64,000 nucleotides of DNA from Vanessa cardui. Lineage: Eukaryota; Arthropoda; Insecta; Lepidoptera; Nymphalidae. The position numbers and the translations under genes are program-made. This document shows, one piece after another, positions 22,201-35,222 of the stretch. The notes under the pieces were generated by a model that worked only from the letters and a program-made list of their open reading frames with translations, made no database searches and was not told the DNA's origin. The DNA is taken from the NCBI RefSeq assembly GCF_905220365.1, contig NC_061127.1, positions 8,680,001 through 8,744,000 on the forward strand. Reading direction: 5' to 3'. Numbering within the stretch: position 1 is the first letter of the stretch; the number at the start of each line of letters is the position of its first letter.

Positions 22201-25050
22201 TTGATTACCCACATTAGTGCTTAGGAAAATCTATTTCTACAACAATCCCAACAAATGATTAGACTAAAATACGACATCGTTTCGTTTTGGTTCGCCGTGA
22301 TTTTCATTCGTTGCGCAATTGAAATTAGTGCCTTCTGTTTCCGAAACGGGAAACATTTTGCTTTAAAAGCAGATTGCTTGTAACGAGAAACACTAATCTC
22401 TATAGGAAACAGGATCGAATAGCATTGAATTAAGTTTTGTGAAAATTGCCGCTAGCCTTGCTGACCGTATCTTCTCAAAATACGTAAATGTCAATCGAAT
22501 TATCTTCAAACTTCATGGAGTGTCTTTTACGACCCTTTTCATGTACGTACATCCGTTAAAATATCCCTGTGTTGTCTCAAATTTCCTGTACATATAGAGA
22601 AGGTAGATCCAATTGCTACTACTAAATTCATTTTGGTATATCCTTTCAAATTCTGTTAATAAGCTGATGCTCCATTGAAACTTTGAGGTAACTCAAGTGT
22701 CAGATAAAGCAAAAAGTCTTCATAAATTAATGAACGAGACCTACTAAGAGTTTTAAATTCACTCGGCTTTATCTAAAAAAATATCTACAATAATCTTTTA
22801 CCAGCAATGTATATACGAATTTGATGTAAGCGACGAATTGAAGAAGCCACTAATAAATTGATGATTTAATAATAAAATGTTATGTATTTCAGTAATAATA
22901 TTTATAGCTTAGGCCGTATTTTACGATATTCTGGGCTTTTTATAGTTGCAAACATAGCAATATATCAGGTGGTCAACATCATAAATTAATTTATGAATCT
23001 ACCTGTATCACAATTTTAGGTGATATTATATTATTTTAGTAATACTGTTATTAAAAGTTTCCTAAGCTCAATAATTTCATTACGAACATAAATGTGTCCA
23101 GTTTATAATCAATATGATAACGAAGATGAAGACACGTACATATATTAGAAAAATGTATTTTAAAATCTAAAGGACAATTTTTATCTGTAGGTGTATCTAA
23201 TATTATATATTTACTCCGGTTGCGTCGTTGTAAAACCCAATGTAGCTTACATCGATCTAAGTTCTACGATATGTTAATACTAGCTACTCTACGCGGTCAC
23301 ACTCGCTCTACGCGCTACTGCTCCGCCCTATCTAGGCTATCTTAGGTCAGCGTTTCTTTTCAAATTTGACTGATAAATCCTGAGATTAGTGGGTTCAAAC
23401 AAAAAATAAATATGAACTTGGTATAAGATTATTCATATGGTATACTTCACGAGATTTGTTTTTACTAAGTATTCATCGTCTGCATTGTTTACAATCGTTT
23501 TTTGGAACTATGTTTTTATGGAAAATGTGTATGTGGCATAAATCTAGTTTATTGAACCAGCAGAAACCGCCACATATGAAAAAACCCCACCACTTGATCT
23601 TCCCTCTTTCTCTTTCTATGATGTATTGTTTTATATAACACTAGTTTAACTTCTTTTTGTAATATTTTTTTATGTCTGAAACTATACAAGATTTTAAGAA
23701 AAAAGATATTTTGACATTTACTTTTTAATAAACGTTAATTTATTTTATTATTATTGATTACATAATACAGCGAAACCGAGTAGGTTCCTGTGTGTCCTAC
23801 AATACCCGATTGGTACAAACGAACTTTTTTTAAAATATTTAATATATTATTTTATGACAAACATAAAAACATTCAAATTTATTACACACTAGTAATAATA
23901 TATATAGGTAAATGTAGTTAGTTGTATTAAAATCCAGGGGTTTTAGCGGAAAAATTCGCGGGAAAACTGTAACTGACCCTAAACCATCACAATTGAACGT
24001 TTATAAACGTTGTTATGCAGCATATTGTCAAATAAATATCAATGTTTATTTGAATGAATATACGATCCAAATGTTTGAATAAAAAAATAGTGTGATAGTT
24101 CGCACATTTTTTGTACCCTTTTAGCTCCACGCACTTTGACTATAAAATGCTGTTTTCGTAACAGCATTTTACAGTCAAAGTAAAATAAATTAGAAACAAT
24201 ATCAAAAATTACAGCGGAAAATGAATTGTAATAATAATAAGTATATACGAAATTTCATCGAAATAACCCTAATTAACATTTAACATTAAGTAACTTTAAA
24301 TATGATTTTTGTTAAAAAATTAAATTCTTTACATACCTAATAATAAAAATTATAATGATCTTGAAAATTAATCTTGACGAATGCTATCAAATTTACATCA
24401 GGGTTGGGTTCATAATCCAACCTTGGTCTTCTTTTGTTTTAAAGGTTTTCCAGTTTGCCTTTTTTCAAGACATCTTCTCATTAGGAAAATATTTTTTTCA
24501 TAATGAAGATCAGATTACATATTCCTTTGCTTACAAGTATAATAATAATTTAATCAACATGAAAAAGTTAAATGTGTTAAATTATTTCAGATGAATTTCC
24601 TTGCGGTTTTGTTGTCAGTGCATATCACGTTTGCGTATAAAACCATTGTTTGCATGGCTGAATAAAACAATAGAAGTCAGGTGCTTTGAATGATACACAG
24701 CGCCCTCAAAGATGCATATAAAGCTGAATTAATTTATTTACGAATGCAGTTTTCTAAGGACGGAAGAGTAGAGAGCATAGAGCCGTAAGTACGCGATTTT
24801 TAACACTGTTGCTGTTGCACTGATAAATAAATAATCGAATAAATTTACTTTATTTATAAACGTACGATATACGATGATAAAATAAAATGATGAGGTCTTA
24901 TGAGGCCACTTATTATAAAATAAGTGATTTTATACTTCGGAGTTGAAATTTATATATTTTGATTTAGCAGCTGAGTAATAAAAATCTCAATAAATTCAAA
25001 TCAAGAAAGCTAGCTCGAATGTGGTTTTTTTATATATCTATTTAACAATA
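19285..25050. other. AT-rich non-coding stretch
   Basis: No recognisable gene. There is a decayed SINE family A 3' half at about 19,735-19,870. An open segment at 20,432-20,550 ends at a perfect GTAAGT donor. A hairpin lies at 24,134-24,180. The rest is unassigned AT-rich sequence. Confidence 0.45.
24134..24180. repeat. near-perfect 21-bp-arm hairpin
   Basis: CTTTGACTATAAAATGCTGTT (21 bases, 24,134-24,154) pairs with 24,160-24,180 at 20 of 21 positions around a TTCGT loop. As in the 15,320 hairpin, the only mismatch is A opposite C on the plus strand (G-U on the minus strand). Confidence 0.7.
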
Positions 25051-25061
25051 TTGAAAATATG

Positions 25062-25365
25062 GAGTCGAGATGGCCAGTGGTAAGAACGCGCGCATCTTAA
25101 CCGATGATTGCGGGTTCAAACCCAGGCAAGCACCGCTGACTCATGTGCTTAATTTGTCTTTATAATTCATCTCGTGCTCAGCGGTGAAGGAAAACATCGT
25201 GAGGAAACCTGTATGTGACAAATTTCATAGAAATTCTGCCACATGTGTATTCCACCAACCCGCATTGTAACAGCTCTGTGGAATATGTTCCAAACCTTCT
25301 CCTCAAAGGGAGAGGAGGCCTTTAGCCCAGCAGTGGGAATTTACAGGCCGTTGTTGTTGTTGTTG
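25062..25365 (+). mobile_element. SINE family A, copy 4, intact target duplication
   Basis: A full-length copy with box B GGTTCAAACCC and a (TTG)n tail. A perfect 11-bp target duplication TTGAAAATATG lies at 25,051-25,061 and 25,366-25,376. The box A region has lost bases (GATGGCCAGTGGTAAG), so transcription competence is doubtful. Confidence 0.92.
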
Positions 25366-25376
25366 TTGAAAATATG

Positions 25377-28157
25377 TTATTGATACGGTGAAAAAATAAA
25401 CTTAAATCTGAACCTAGGGAAACTAAGAAATGCATAGACTCGCTACGGAGATCTTTTTTTTCATTCATCAAGTAAAGGCGGTTCACAAGCTTTGAAATAT
25501 TTACAAGCTACTACTTACTATTAATTCAGACATGATGAAAGGTAAAGGATCTAAATCGGTATTTTCTAAGCCATATAACGCTATAAAAATGGAATAAATC
25601 GATAAGCTATAAATATAGTGACCGAGGGAACCTTTTATAGCAGCAAAAGAATGTCACGTAACACTCGTTCGGAAACTTCCAACACTATTAAAAGTTCATC
25701 TAACTATTATAAGCACTATCGTAAAAGTTTAAATGGATGAAGCAAAACTTGTAAAAATACATAAGATTATTAATATGACACTAGTAATAAACGATTTCAA
25801 TATTTTCTTTCACCAAATTTCCACAGTGAATATGTTTCTATATCATCAGCTAAGTTTCATATTCATTTTAAATATTAATAAAGAAAATAGTAATAAATAA
25901 ATTCAGAAATAAAATCTTACACGTCGTAGAACAAACAATCTATTAATAATACTTTCCAATGTTCGATATTTCGGATGTAAAGTTTTAAATACAACCTCGC
26001 TAAGGCCGTGGTAGTTTTCGGGTTAGCTACATTCATTATTCAACAGAAGTAGCAAGTGAAATTCATCGTTCGGTCGACGGAGCGCTACAGTGCGCTCGCG
26101 GTAGAGACATTACAGCCTATCTGATTCATGACTCACCTCACTCGTACATATGAACCGCCACAAACTATTAAATATTTAAATAAAACAACAACTTTTATTT
26201 CACACTTCAATGTTTCCAATATTCAAACCAAAAAAGTTATAAATATTGATTAAGCCTGAGTTCTGGCTAAAATCCATATAGAAAATTACCTTATATACTC
26301 ACATACAAAAAATAATGTTACGCGAATAACTGGAATACCGCCAAGAGTATAAAAAATCTAACAAGCGATCTCATTGACTTTGTTATACCGAAAAAAAATT
26401 AGCGATCAATATTTCTAAAATGTTAATTATAATTAACACATTATTATAATTATACAATTTTTAATAAAATATATTGCATGTGAAACTGTTTACACCTATT
26501 TTACGCCTATCAATAATATACATTACGTACAACACATAGCACATCAACGACGTACTAAAATCTAACTGGATGGCATAATGCCAAGCCGATGATTAATTAG
26601 AAATTTTCCTATCTTAAACACGTTTTAACAGCTCACATTTCTTAGTTATCGTTTTACCTGATTACTTTTATCATCATCTTCATTATTATAAAAAAACGTC
26701 TCGTTCGACACCCGGCTGGCAAGAAGCTTGCTTTCGCATTTCGCATATATTATATATTAAAGAAAAGGCACAATCATATAAATTAACTAAGAATATATTA
26801 TATGTTTGTATGATATTTACTGACATAAGAAAGTACCAAATATAATTGAATCAGTAAATTGTTAATTTAATTCAATTAATCTTATAATAAATGATTCATT
26901 ACTAGCGGAGCCTATGGCTTTAGCCGTGTGAAATTAAAGAAATTTAACTTTACTCATGCCTATAGCACAAAAATTTTACTCCCACGAGGTATAAATTAAA
27001 CAAGTAGGCTGTGTTCTTCGTTCTTCTTTACAAGTCTATTTCAGTACCAAAATTCATCTTAATCGCTTCAGGGCTTTAACTGAGCTGAGATAACAAACAT
27101 TTTTAATAGATTCTCATTCCCTATAATAAGGTTGCCTATAATATTTTGAATTATCATGAAAAAAATTAAGACATTTGTTAACGCTAAATCTCTTATTAAA
27201 ATACTTGCTTTAGATAAATATAGAGATTTTGCAAGAAATGATTAAGGGAGGTTATACTAGTAGGTAGGTAGGTAGATATTACTTTCCCAAGATGTAGGAT
27301 ACGTGAAACCCTCCAAACTTCCGCTCGAACTGTTAGAGCGTGTAATGTTTCTTATACTTAAATATGTATAAACCTAGCTTCAATATTTGAAAGGGTTAGG
27401 TACTCATAAATGAGTAACATTTTCTCGCAATTTTAAGTGATTTATATTGACGTGTACTGTTTAAATTTTCATAACTGCCTCGTTGGTCGGGGTACTTTCA
27501 TAATGCTTCAGATCCGGGATTGAATTTTACGTCGAGTTTTATAATATGGTATTGTTTTTTCGTCAAAGAATTCTTAGTAGCAGCTAAGAGGTTATACATT
27601 ACCAATATGATAGTTCTATGCCTTATTTGCTTCCATCTATTTACGATTATCATTGGATTATAAAAATAAAAGCAAAGAGAGTTCATATTTGTTTACAGAA
27701 ACAATAGCAAAATATTTCAATATGACAACTTTTCAATGTGGTCCCACATTGACATAGGCACAAGACTTGCTTATGAAATGTTTATGAAGACTGCTTATGA
27801 AAAAAATATGCTGAAGTTTCACTACGCTGCTTCAATTTGTGTGCGGCCTTTTTATGATTTTTTCCTTAACTCATTACAAAACGACCTCAAGGCTAAAAAT
27901 TTAACACGTAGATCCTTGCCAAACGTTTCGGGCTCGAATGCGAACTGGACCTCGATTGTCATGTTATTAAATTATGTAATAAATTATGTATAGTTCATCA
28001 GTAAACACGTTTATGCTCACGTGACCATAACGTCCGGTCTGGTCGAAAGGACATTATTGAGCTATCGTAAAATGAAATTCCACCTCAGTTTTATTGTATA
28101 TTTAAGTTATACGAATTTATTGTTTACTTACCGCTAATGTTTCCTTAGTTAAGTTAG
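25377..28157. other. AT-rich non-coding stretch
   Basis: No gene is recognised. It contains a diverged partner (about 25,535-25,690) of the segment at 12,725-12,880, a short (TAGG)n microsatellite near 27,261-27,276, and a faint tRNA-SINE-like head near 27,478-27,540. Confidence 0.45.
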
Positions 28158-28895
28158 ATGATCTACGGCAGGAAGCAGCAAAGACAGGACTGAAGATAAA
28201 TACCCGGAAAACCAAAGAAATGCGATCTGGTGTGAAGAATCACTCACCGTTGCTGATTGGCACTGAGGTGGTGGAACGCGTCCACCAATTTACTTACCTC
28301 GGGGGCGTCGTGTCGGAAACGGGGGGATGTGAGGAGGACATCGCCTCACGGATCGCCAAAGCCCGAGCTACTTTCGCGCAGTTGAGACCTATTTGGCAGT
28401 CACGAAAGCTGACCCGAAGGATCAAGCTCAAAATCTTCGGGTCCAATGTCAAAGCCGTACTGCTTTACGGGTGCGAGACGTGGAAGGTCACAAAAGACAT
28501 CTCACGCCAAATCCAGGTCTTCGTCAACCGATGTTTGCGCCGCATTCTCGGAATTTACTGGCCCGAGACCATCTCCAACTCAGAACTGTTGGAGAAATGC
28601 CGCGGAAGCCCCATTGATCGACAGATTAAACGCCGCAAATGGGGATGGATTGGCCACACACTCCAAAGGGATCCCGACCACATTCCCAAGCAAGCCTTGG
28701 ATTGGAATCCTCAGGGGAAGAGGAAGCGCGTCCTCGTCAAACCTGGCGTCGCACTGTGATAGCTGAAGCGGCGAGCATCGGTATGACGGTATGACGCGAG
28801 ATGAAGCATGAAGCTCAAGACAGATCGAGTTGGAGAACCTCTGTGGACGCCCTCTGCCCCATCTAGGGGTCATAGGACTTTAAGTCAAGTAAGTC
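28158..28895 (+). pseudogene. 5'-truncated LINE reverse transcriptase, C-terminal part
   Basis: The frame from about 28,160 through 28,759 encodes the C-terminal part of a non-LTR reverse transcriptase. Motifs are TGLKINTRKTKEM, FTYLGGVVSETGG, AVLLYGCETWKVTK, FVNRCLRRILGIYWPETISN, and KRRKWGWIGHTLQRD followed by WNPQGKRKR. This type is often mis-annotated as craniofacial development protein 2 in invertebrate gene sets. After GKRKR a frameshift moves the continuation (RPRQTWRRTV...) to another frame. The polymerase catalytic core and the endonuclease are absent. The 3' end has a short AAGTC-like repeat. A dead 5'-truncated copy; I cannot assign the clade with certainty (RTE-like is plausible). 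Confidence 0.85.
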
Positions 28896-29482
28896 AATGT
28901 TTCCTTACTTACTATATACACCTATACCTATATACCTACCTTTAATTAATTACGAATTTAATTAATTATTGTCATATTTCGACCCTTATTTGGATTATAC
29001 GTATACGAATGGTTGTTTTAATAGCTTCCTAGCTTTCATGCCCCTCTATTCTGAGAGTTTTGCTTGCCACAGCGCTGACTACACGTGTCACAGTTGTGGT
29101 CTATCGGATCTCAAACTAATTATAGTGTAATCCAATGTTGGTAGTTTTATTATCACATTTAACAGTTTTTTTTAAATATTGATTTATTATAATGAATTAT
29201 TGTCAGCCACTATTGTAATGAAATTTGGTAAAACTTAATAAATATCAGCCATGCTTAATCGATATGGTATAAGGAAGTGGTGATGAGTCAGCCATGCATA
29301 AAGCAGTCGCTTGAACAGTAAAATCACGGTCTTGACAATGAATAGAGTGAAAGTTAATCAAAACATAAAGCATAAATAGAGTATAATTTGAGCAAGAGTT
29401 AGAATTTCTACTCATCCCTGGGCCCTAAAAAGACAACTCCGATTATATATTTAACTTCTCCGGTTATATATTTAACTTATAT
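28896..29482. other. spacer between two LINE copies
   Basis: AT-rich sequence with no gene recognised. Its last part may be 5' UTR of the LINE that follows. A partly repeated motif (GGTTATATATTTAACTT and a variant) lies at about 29,438-29,480. Confidence 0.4.
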
Positions 29483-30880
29483 ATGGACTTACAAGAACAA
29501 AATGATAATCTGCAACAAATAGTCAATGGGTTTGACAACTGCAGACATGAGTATGAGAAAGCCCTCATACTCACTCAACAATTTAAAAACAAATTACACA
29601 AGGCCGAACAATATATATTACAGTTTGAAAGACATAATTTGAACCAAAAGGCCACCGAAACCCAGTGTCTATTTGATGAACTGGTGGGTAAAGCACCTAC
29701 TTTAGTGTCTCAAGTCACCAACAATAATGACATTTCAACAATAGATCTGACTGGTGATGACACGGTGACTTACCAATCAGTTATGAGTAAAAATAAATTA
29801 AAGAAATATTTAAGAATAAATAGATATATAAAAAAAACACAAAAGTTATTAAAATTGAAAAACCAGCTCATAAATTATAAAAAAATGTATAATTAAAGAA
29901 ATGCACTTAGAACAAGGTTAAATGTTTACACAAAAGAAGTAACACAAATAAGGCAGAATTATGAGGCTGACATTAAAACTCTGCAGGATGAGATCTGCTT
30001 CTTACATGGGTCTTTAAATACTGTAACAATAAAATATGAAACAGCTCAAAAGGAGATCTCAGGCCATATTGCTGCCATGAACGATCTCCTGGAGATAAGC
30101 AGATACAACTCTCTCACTGTCAAAGTACTGTGTTTGTGATTGTCAATTGCCTCCACGGGATTGTTCAGGACTAAATATTGATATTACGTCCCCGGCTGTG
30201 CCTGCTGTAACTGATGTCAGCCCCATTCCCCACAAAACACCTTATATTTCTTCCAGGAGCTATACTAAAATATACTGTGATGAAATAGGAAGAAATATGG
30301 GTGTTTTACTAAATAATTTATGTAAAGGACAATTAGTTACTAATTATTGCATGCCAGGTGCATCCTTTTCTCGAATTATTGATAGTATTTTAAATAGTAC
30401 TCATTGTCCTAACGCCACTTTAATAATATTAATTGGGAGAAGGGGAAATGTAAATAAAAAGAATCTAGAGAGATATTTTACTGAATTATTTAATTTAAAT
30501 GTTACAAAAGTGATACTTTTTACATTTCCTTATATAAATCAATTGCCACAGGAAAATACTATTAGATTAAATAAATAGAAAATAATATTAGACATAAATT
30601 AAATATTTCATTGTATACAATGTGTATATAAAATAATTATGTAAATATTGAAAACAATAATTCTAAAATTAATTTAATTGACATAAATAATATATTGAAA
30701 TTTAAATCATGTATTTTGACTAATGATAGGTATAACCTATCAAATTTCTATAAGAGACAAATAGCAAATCTGCTATATTATTATATTTTTACAAAACCAA
30801 CCAATTTCTTGGTTGACCAGACCACTGCTTCTATTGAGCAGTGCAATAAAACATTAAAAAGTAATAGTTTGGAATGAGTT
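29483..30880 (+). pseudogene. LINE ORF1 relic: coiled coil plus SGNH-esterase-like part
   Basis: It opens with a Gln/Leu/Lys-rich coiled-coil-like segment (29,483-29,896). After a break the coiled-coil sequence continues in another frame (about 29,898-30,139). A further frame (30,147-30,578) contains NMGVLLNNLCKGQLVTNYCM, PGASFSRIIDSI and LIILIGRRGNVN. The spacing resembles the SGNH/esterase domain found in ORF1 of several CR1-clade LINEs, although the catalytic residues are not all visible. The tail to about 30,877 is again open but disconnected. Function is inferred from position and resemblance only. Confidence 0.55.
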
Positions 30881-30894
30881 CCAAATAATTTAAA

Positions 30895-33853
30895 TTGAAT
30901 CTTAAGACAATAGAGGTAGTCTCTGGCTCAAGTAGTATTAATTTACCTAATAGAAATTCATCGTTAGATAAATTCCTAAATTTTAATGTTAGAAATAAAC
31001 AAAATAATAATAATAGTAAACTTGTAAACCTGGTGCACCAAAACATTCAAGGAATGCTAGGAAAAGATTTAGAGATTGAGTTATTCATAAACAGCAATGC
31101 CATTGAAATTTTATGTTTAACAGAACACTGGCTTGTAAATTATCAGTTTATGTTTAACTTCAGTGGTCACCAGATGGCTAGTCTGTTCAGTAGAAAAAAA
31201 GCTATACGCGGTGGCTCATTAATACTTATTAATAAAAATTTAAAATTTAAAGAACGTAAGGATGTTGTGAGCCTTTCTATTGAGCAGACTATTAAAATAG
31301 CCTGTGCAGAGCTTGAGCATGTCATTGTTGTATGCGTATACAGACCTCCTAGTGGGTTATATGAAGCATTTGAGAAAATATTAGAAAGTGCATTGTTGAA
31401 ATTATCTGGATCGAGTAAATAAATATGTTTTTATTTGTGGTGATTTCAACATAAATTTATTAGAAAACCGTAGCACAAGTATTAGATTCAGATCATTATT
31501 ATATTCATATAACCTCAATAACTTGTTCCTAGAACCAACTAGAATCACTGAATCCACTGCAACATGTATTGACAACATATTTACCAATTGTGTTCCAAAT
31601 CATAAATGTATTATAAATATGTTAAATTCAGATCATTGTGGACAGTTGGCTTCATTCAATTTGCAAATAAAAAATAATACTAAGGGTTTAAAACAGACAT
31701 TTGTTCCTATCAATTTGTACCGAATTGAGAAGTTCAGAAGTAATATCATGGCAAAGCTCTCATATTTACAATTAAATAATAATTCTAATGAGCTTTATAA
31801 CAATTTTTTTAATTTAATAAAAACAGAATTTAATGCCATATTTACTCCTAAGACAGTCAGTTCTAGGAATTTTCTTAAGTTTAATGACTGGGCGACTGTC
31901 GGAATTCACAAGAGTAGGCAAAGGTTGTATGAGCTTTATAGTGAAAGATCATACAATCGGTCATTTTCATTTATTAGTTATGTTAGTGCCTACTCTAAAC
32001 TATTCAAACGTGTATGTCATACAGCCAAATCATTACATATAAAAAAAAATTATTGACGCTCCTGATAAAATTAAAATGACATGGAAAATTATTAATTGCG
32101 AAACTGGAAGAGTCAAAAATAACATCTCCGACATTAGTTTATCTATTGATAACAATTTATTTTCCTCAGATCGGGATGTTGCAAATATTTTTGAAAAATT
32201 TTTTGCTGACATTCCTTTTTCGACTACTGGCTCATTAAATCCCTCTCCCGCCGTTGCTGAATCATTATTAAAAAACAATGTAAAAGAATGTAATATAAGT
32301 TTTAAATTTAATACAGTAGGTGTAAATGACATCATAAGTTCTTTCAGATCGCTAGATGTTAAAAAAACTGCCGATCTATGGGGGTTCTCTGTTAAAGTAG
32401 TCAATTCAATAATTGATGTAATCGCACCCTACCTTGTCAATATATTCAATAATTGTGTTATTAGTGGCGTGTTTCCTGACCTCATGAAACATAGTAAAGT
32501 AATACCAATATTTAAGTCAGGTAGTACATCAGACCCCAATAATTATAGACCCATCTCTGTACTACCAACTCTTAGCAAGATCTTTGAAAAATTATTACTA
32601 AATCAAATGCTAGTAAATTTTAACAAGAACAAGTTGCTACACAAGAAACAATTTGGATTTACAAGGGGTCGCTCGACAACTGACGCTGGTGTTGAGCTCA
32701 TAAAAAATATCTACAGGGCCTGGGAGGAGTCACAGGATGCCTTGGGGATTTTTTGTGATTTATCTAAGGCCTTTGATTGTGTGCAACACGAAACTTTGGT
32801 CAGGAAGCTACGACATTATGGAGTCAGGGACACTGCACTCAATCTTCTGATTTCGTATCTGAGCAATCGGATTCAGAGGGTTGATGTAAATGGAAAGAGA
32901 TCTCCCGGGGCTCAGGTTACTGTGGGGGTGCCTCAAGGATCAATTCTTGGTCCATTTCTCTTCCTGGTTTATATAAATGACCTACCACATCTCTTAGGTG
33001 ATAAACTCGAGATAGTATTGTTTGCTGACGATACTTCATTAATTTTTAAAATAAAAAGACGTCTTTTAATGTATGACGATGTGAACAATGCTCTCTCGGA
33101 AATAGTACATTGGTTTAGTGTCAATAATTTAATGTTAAATAGTAAAAAGACAAAATGTATTAAATTCACTACTCCCAATGTAAGATGTGTCAAAGCGAAT
33201 GTACTTTTAAACGGGGAAGCATTGGATGTATTAGAGTCAACAGAGTTCCTTGGTATGACAATTGACTCTAAGCTCCAATGGGGGCCCCATATAAGTAAAT
33301 TGGCAAATAGTCTCAGCTCTGCAGCCTATGCGGTAAAAAAGATTAGATTTTTGACAGATGTGGATACAGCTCGCCTTGTGTATTTTAGCTATTTCCACAG
33401 TATTATGTCGTATGGCATTCTACTCGGGGGTAATGCAGCTGACATTAATACTATTTTTGTACTGCAGAAGAGGGCTATTCGTGCAATTTATAAACTGGGC
33501 CCAAAAGATTCGTTAATATGTAAATTTAAAGAAATTAAAATAATGACTGTCGCTTCTCAATTTGTTTTTGATAATGTTATGTATGTACGCAAAAATATAA
33601 ATGGTTTTCCCAAAAATTGTGACGTACATTCCATTAATACTAGGACAAAAATAAACTTGTTACGCCTTGTACCCGATTACACAGGGTTAGTAACTCTTTT
33701 TTGGGGCAATGTATACGTTTTTACAACAGGATCCCAGAAAACGTTCAACAATATTCAATTATAAAATTCAAAAGAATCGTTAAAGAGCATTTGTGTGCTA
33801 AAGGATATTACATCACTAATGACTTTCTAGTTGACTGCACACCTTGGGAATGA
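30895..33853 (+). pseudogene. LINE ORF2 relic: APE endonuclease and reverse transcriptase
   Basis: The endonuclease starts in one frame (HQNIQGM, LTEHWL, VYRPPSG; to 31,422) and continues in a second (GDFNINLL, then DNIFTN and the catalytic SDH near 31,630). A third frame holds the reverse transcriptase (32,076-33,764): VIPIFKSGSTSDPNNYRPIS, FGFTRGRST, DLSKAFDCV, GVPQGSILGP, catalytic FADD and a thumb region. The C-terminus (FYNRIPENV... ending PWE) is in yet another frame, with its stop at 33,851-33,853. Two internal shifts (about 31,420 and the A-run at 32,040-32,049) and one near 33,710 make it a pseudogene. Confidence 0.9.
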
Positions 33854-34079
33854 GATGATCGCCTCCAGGCTGTTTCAAATAACAGGAATATGTTTAGTAT
33901 TGTAAATTATAAATTGACATTATAAAAAAAAAAAAATATCCCGCTGAGTTTCTTTCACCGGTTCTTCTCAGGTCTGAGGTATTATATTCCGAACCGGTGG
34001 TAGATTATCGACAATCAATAAGAAAGTGTAAACACTTCTATTTTGAATAAAGGTTTTTGACTTTGACTTTGACTTTGAA

Positions 34080-35046
34080 CTTCTCAATTTATGCTTAATT
34101 ATCGTTTATTAATCATTTAGAAATTACCAATTTGTATTAAAATACTTAATCCAAGACTTTTATTTATAGCTAACATTTAACAAAAAAATCTAACAAACTG
34201 AAATCAGGGCGTTTATAAACAAAAAAAATAGTCGAAAACCAAGCGTGATTACAAATCTCTTAAATCCTTCTTCACAACGTTATCCCTACACTTTTCTGAA
34301 CCAAAATAAAATCTCTTTTATTTTATTTGTACAGAAGGCGAATACTGATTCGATAAACGATCTAGGCTTTATCATAAATTGCTAAAACTTAAAAGTAAAA
34401 TAGCATTATAGAGTATAGTATAGCATTACACGTATAAAAAATTAATTAAGCAAGAATTATATGCATTATTTACGAATGATTCAATTCAACTATTAATGTT
34501 TAAAATCAATGATTGGTACTGGAAAACAGTTTGGATGTTATAGCTATGGAATAAACTGAAAGTAGATGAAGCTTGTCCCGTGAATGTCGACAAACGGAAT
34601 AATTAATCTGTCATGAGGTGTCGGCGCTCACTGCAGCGGCTCGCACTTATCCAACACTGAGAACCCGTGTCATTATCACTCACCGCACTTAAACCAAAAT
34701 TCTTAATTAAAACAAAGAAATATTTTTGACAATTATTTGACAGTGACCGACATTATGAAGAAATATACATGTATATGAATATCAAGTATATTACCGCTAG
34801 AGATTAAATTACAATATTTACGTAAAGTAATTCGCAAATGTCCTTTGAACTTTGAACCAAAACTTATTTCACCACGCTTCCTATTCAGGTTGATAGATAC
34901 ACATCTGGCCAATTCCTCAAAATGTTTTTATCAACGCCAAGCATGAGATCAATTACAATCAAAAATTAAGCTTTGCTGAATATTAATATCATATATGATC
35001 GGTTGCTTTTCCTGATGTAAGTCAAACTTTGTTTGAGATTCACGTG
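34080..35046. other. AT-rich non-coding stretch
   Basis: Nothing gene-like or repeat-like is recognised between the LINE and the next family B copy. Confidence 0.5.
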
Positions 35047-35222
35047 TCCAGTGTAACTACAGGCACAAGGGACATAGCATCTTAGTTCCCAAGGTTGGTG
35101 GCGCATTGACGATGTAAGGATTAGTTAATATTTCTTACAGCGTCATTGTCTATGGGTGGTGGTGACCACTTACCATCAGGTGGCCCATATGCTCGTCTGC
35201 CAACCTATTCCATTAAAAAAAA
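35047..35222 (+). repeat. family B, 5'-truncated copy
   Basis: It begins at CCAGTGTAACTACAGGCACA and runs through TTCCCAAGGTTGGTGGCGCA, TTTCTTACAGCGTCATTGTC, GACCACTTACCATCAGGTGG and CCCATATGCTCGTCTGCC to an A-rich end. It is nearly identical to the 3' part of the 14.7-kb copy. 5' truncation with a conserved 3' end suggests retrotransposition. Confidence 0.8.

Larger units (their letters stand above)
29483..34079 (+). mobile_element. near-complete but decayed CR1/Jockey-group LINE
   Basis: The order is that of a two-ORF non-LTR retrotransposon: coiled-coil/SGNH-like ORF1 (29,483-30,880), APE-type endonuclease and reverse transcriptase (30,895-33,853), then a 3' UTR containing TGAGTTTCTTTCACCGGTTC and TTCCGAACCGGTGGTAGATT. 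AATAAA lies at 34,046-34,051, and the element ends in a (TTTGAC)n-type repeat at about 34,056-34,079. That tail and 3' UTR wording are typical of CR1-like elements in Lepidoptera. ORF breaks make it non-autonomous. The 5' boundary is not defined. Confidence 0.85.

Noticed and set aside
27736..27993. 85-codon open frame
   Set aside because: No recognisable motif, AT-rich codons, no splice or promoter context.
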